Assembly (NCBI GenBank): GCA_003154025.1
Contig: PMCE01000269.1
Coordinates: 4,059-10,575, forward strand
From: Syntrophaceae bacterium
Lineage (GTDB): Bacteria; Desulfobacterota; SM23-61
Reading direction: 5' to 3'
Length of the DNA: 6,517 nt
The notes below the pieces were generated by a model. That model was not told where the DNA came from. It did not search any database and was given only the letters and a program-made list of their open reading frames with translations. This document shows, piece by piece, positions 6,471 to 6,517 of the stretch (the first letter of the stretch is position 1; every line of letters begins with the position of its first letter). The position numbers and the translations under genes were made by a program.

Positions 6471-6475
6471 GGCAA

Positions 6476-6482
6476 CCTCCCC
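6476..6482 (-). promoter_or_regulatory. Ribosome-binding site of the ACT-domain gene
   Basis: GGGGAGG on the minus strand lies 5 nt before the GTG at 6470. It is the best Shine-Dalgarno match in the window and decides this non-ATG start. Confidence 0.85.
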
Positions 6483-6485
6483 AAA

Positions 6486-6517
6486 CAGAATTCAGAAGCC
6501 AGAAGTCAGAAGCCAGA
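6486..6517. repeat. 7-nt tandem repeat CAGAAGY at the right edge (cut by window end)
   Basis: Successive units are CAGAATT, CAGAAGC, CAGAAGT, CAGAAGC and a partial CAGA running to the last base. It lies directly upstream of the ribosome-binding site of the ACT gene. An inverted partner arm, if present, would be outside the window. Confidence 0.8.

Overview
This window looks like a chromosomal piece from a GC-rich, probably anaerobic bacterium. A member of Desulfobacterota (old Deltaproteobacteria) or a similar syntrophic lineage is the best guess. That guess rests on gene content (a tandem-ACT protein, a complete branched-chain-amino-acid-type ABC importer and a phenylacetate-CoA ligase-like enzyme in one run) and on short 7-8 nt tandem repeats in the gaps, which I associate with such genomes from memory. 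No rRNA or marker gene here can prove it.

All seven genes read leftward on the minus strand. In transcription order they are: a tandem ACT-domain protein (6470-6039, GTG start); a periplasmic substrate-binding protein (preferred TTG start at 5991, stop at 4783); a 388-bp gap rich in hairpins; the permeases livH (4394-3501) and livM (3391-2447), separated by a 109-bp repeat-bearing gap; the ATPases livG (2440-1664) and livF (1671-937); and a phenylacetate-CoA ligase-type enzyme that starts at 926 and runs off the left edge after 308 residues. livM-livG-livF-ligase are tightly packed (6-bp gap, 8-bp overlap, 10-bp gap), which indicates co-transcription and translational coupling.

Together the genes describe an uptake-and-activation module. 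The binding protein captures an amino acid or carboxylic acid in the periplasm, LivH/LivM form the channel, LivG/LivF power it, and the ligase would convert an incoming or derived (aryl) acid to its CoA thioester. The ACT protein is a plausible amino-acid sensor. The specific substrate cannot be read from the sequence.

The most unusual content is non-coding. The gap after the binding-protein gene holds a good sigma70-like promoter (over the stop codon), an intrinsic-terminator-like hairpin with eight Ts, a 22-bp imperfect hairpin, a perfect 10-bp GC palindrome and a 13-bp inverted repeat built on TTCGGAG units. A similar inverted-repeat architecture with a different word (CACCGCAG) lies between livH and livM, and a third word (CAGAAGY) is tandemly repeated at the right edge. 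A 12-bp perfect inverted repeat sits between the ACT gene and the binding-protein gene. I see no mobile element, CRISPR array, tRNA or rRNA. The coding content is a known type of locus; I found no clearly new protein system.
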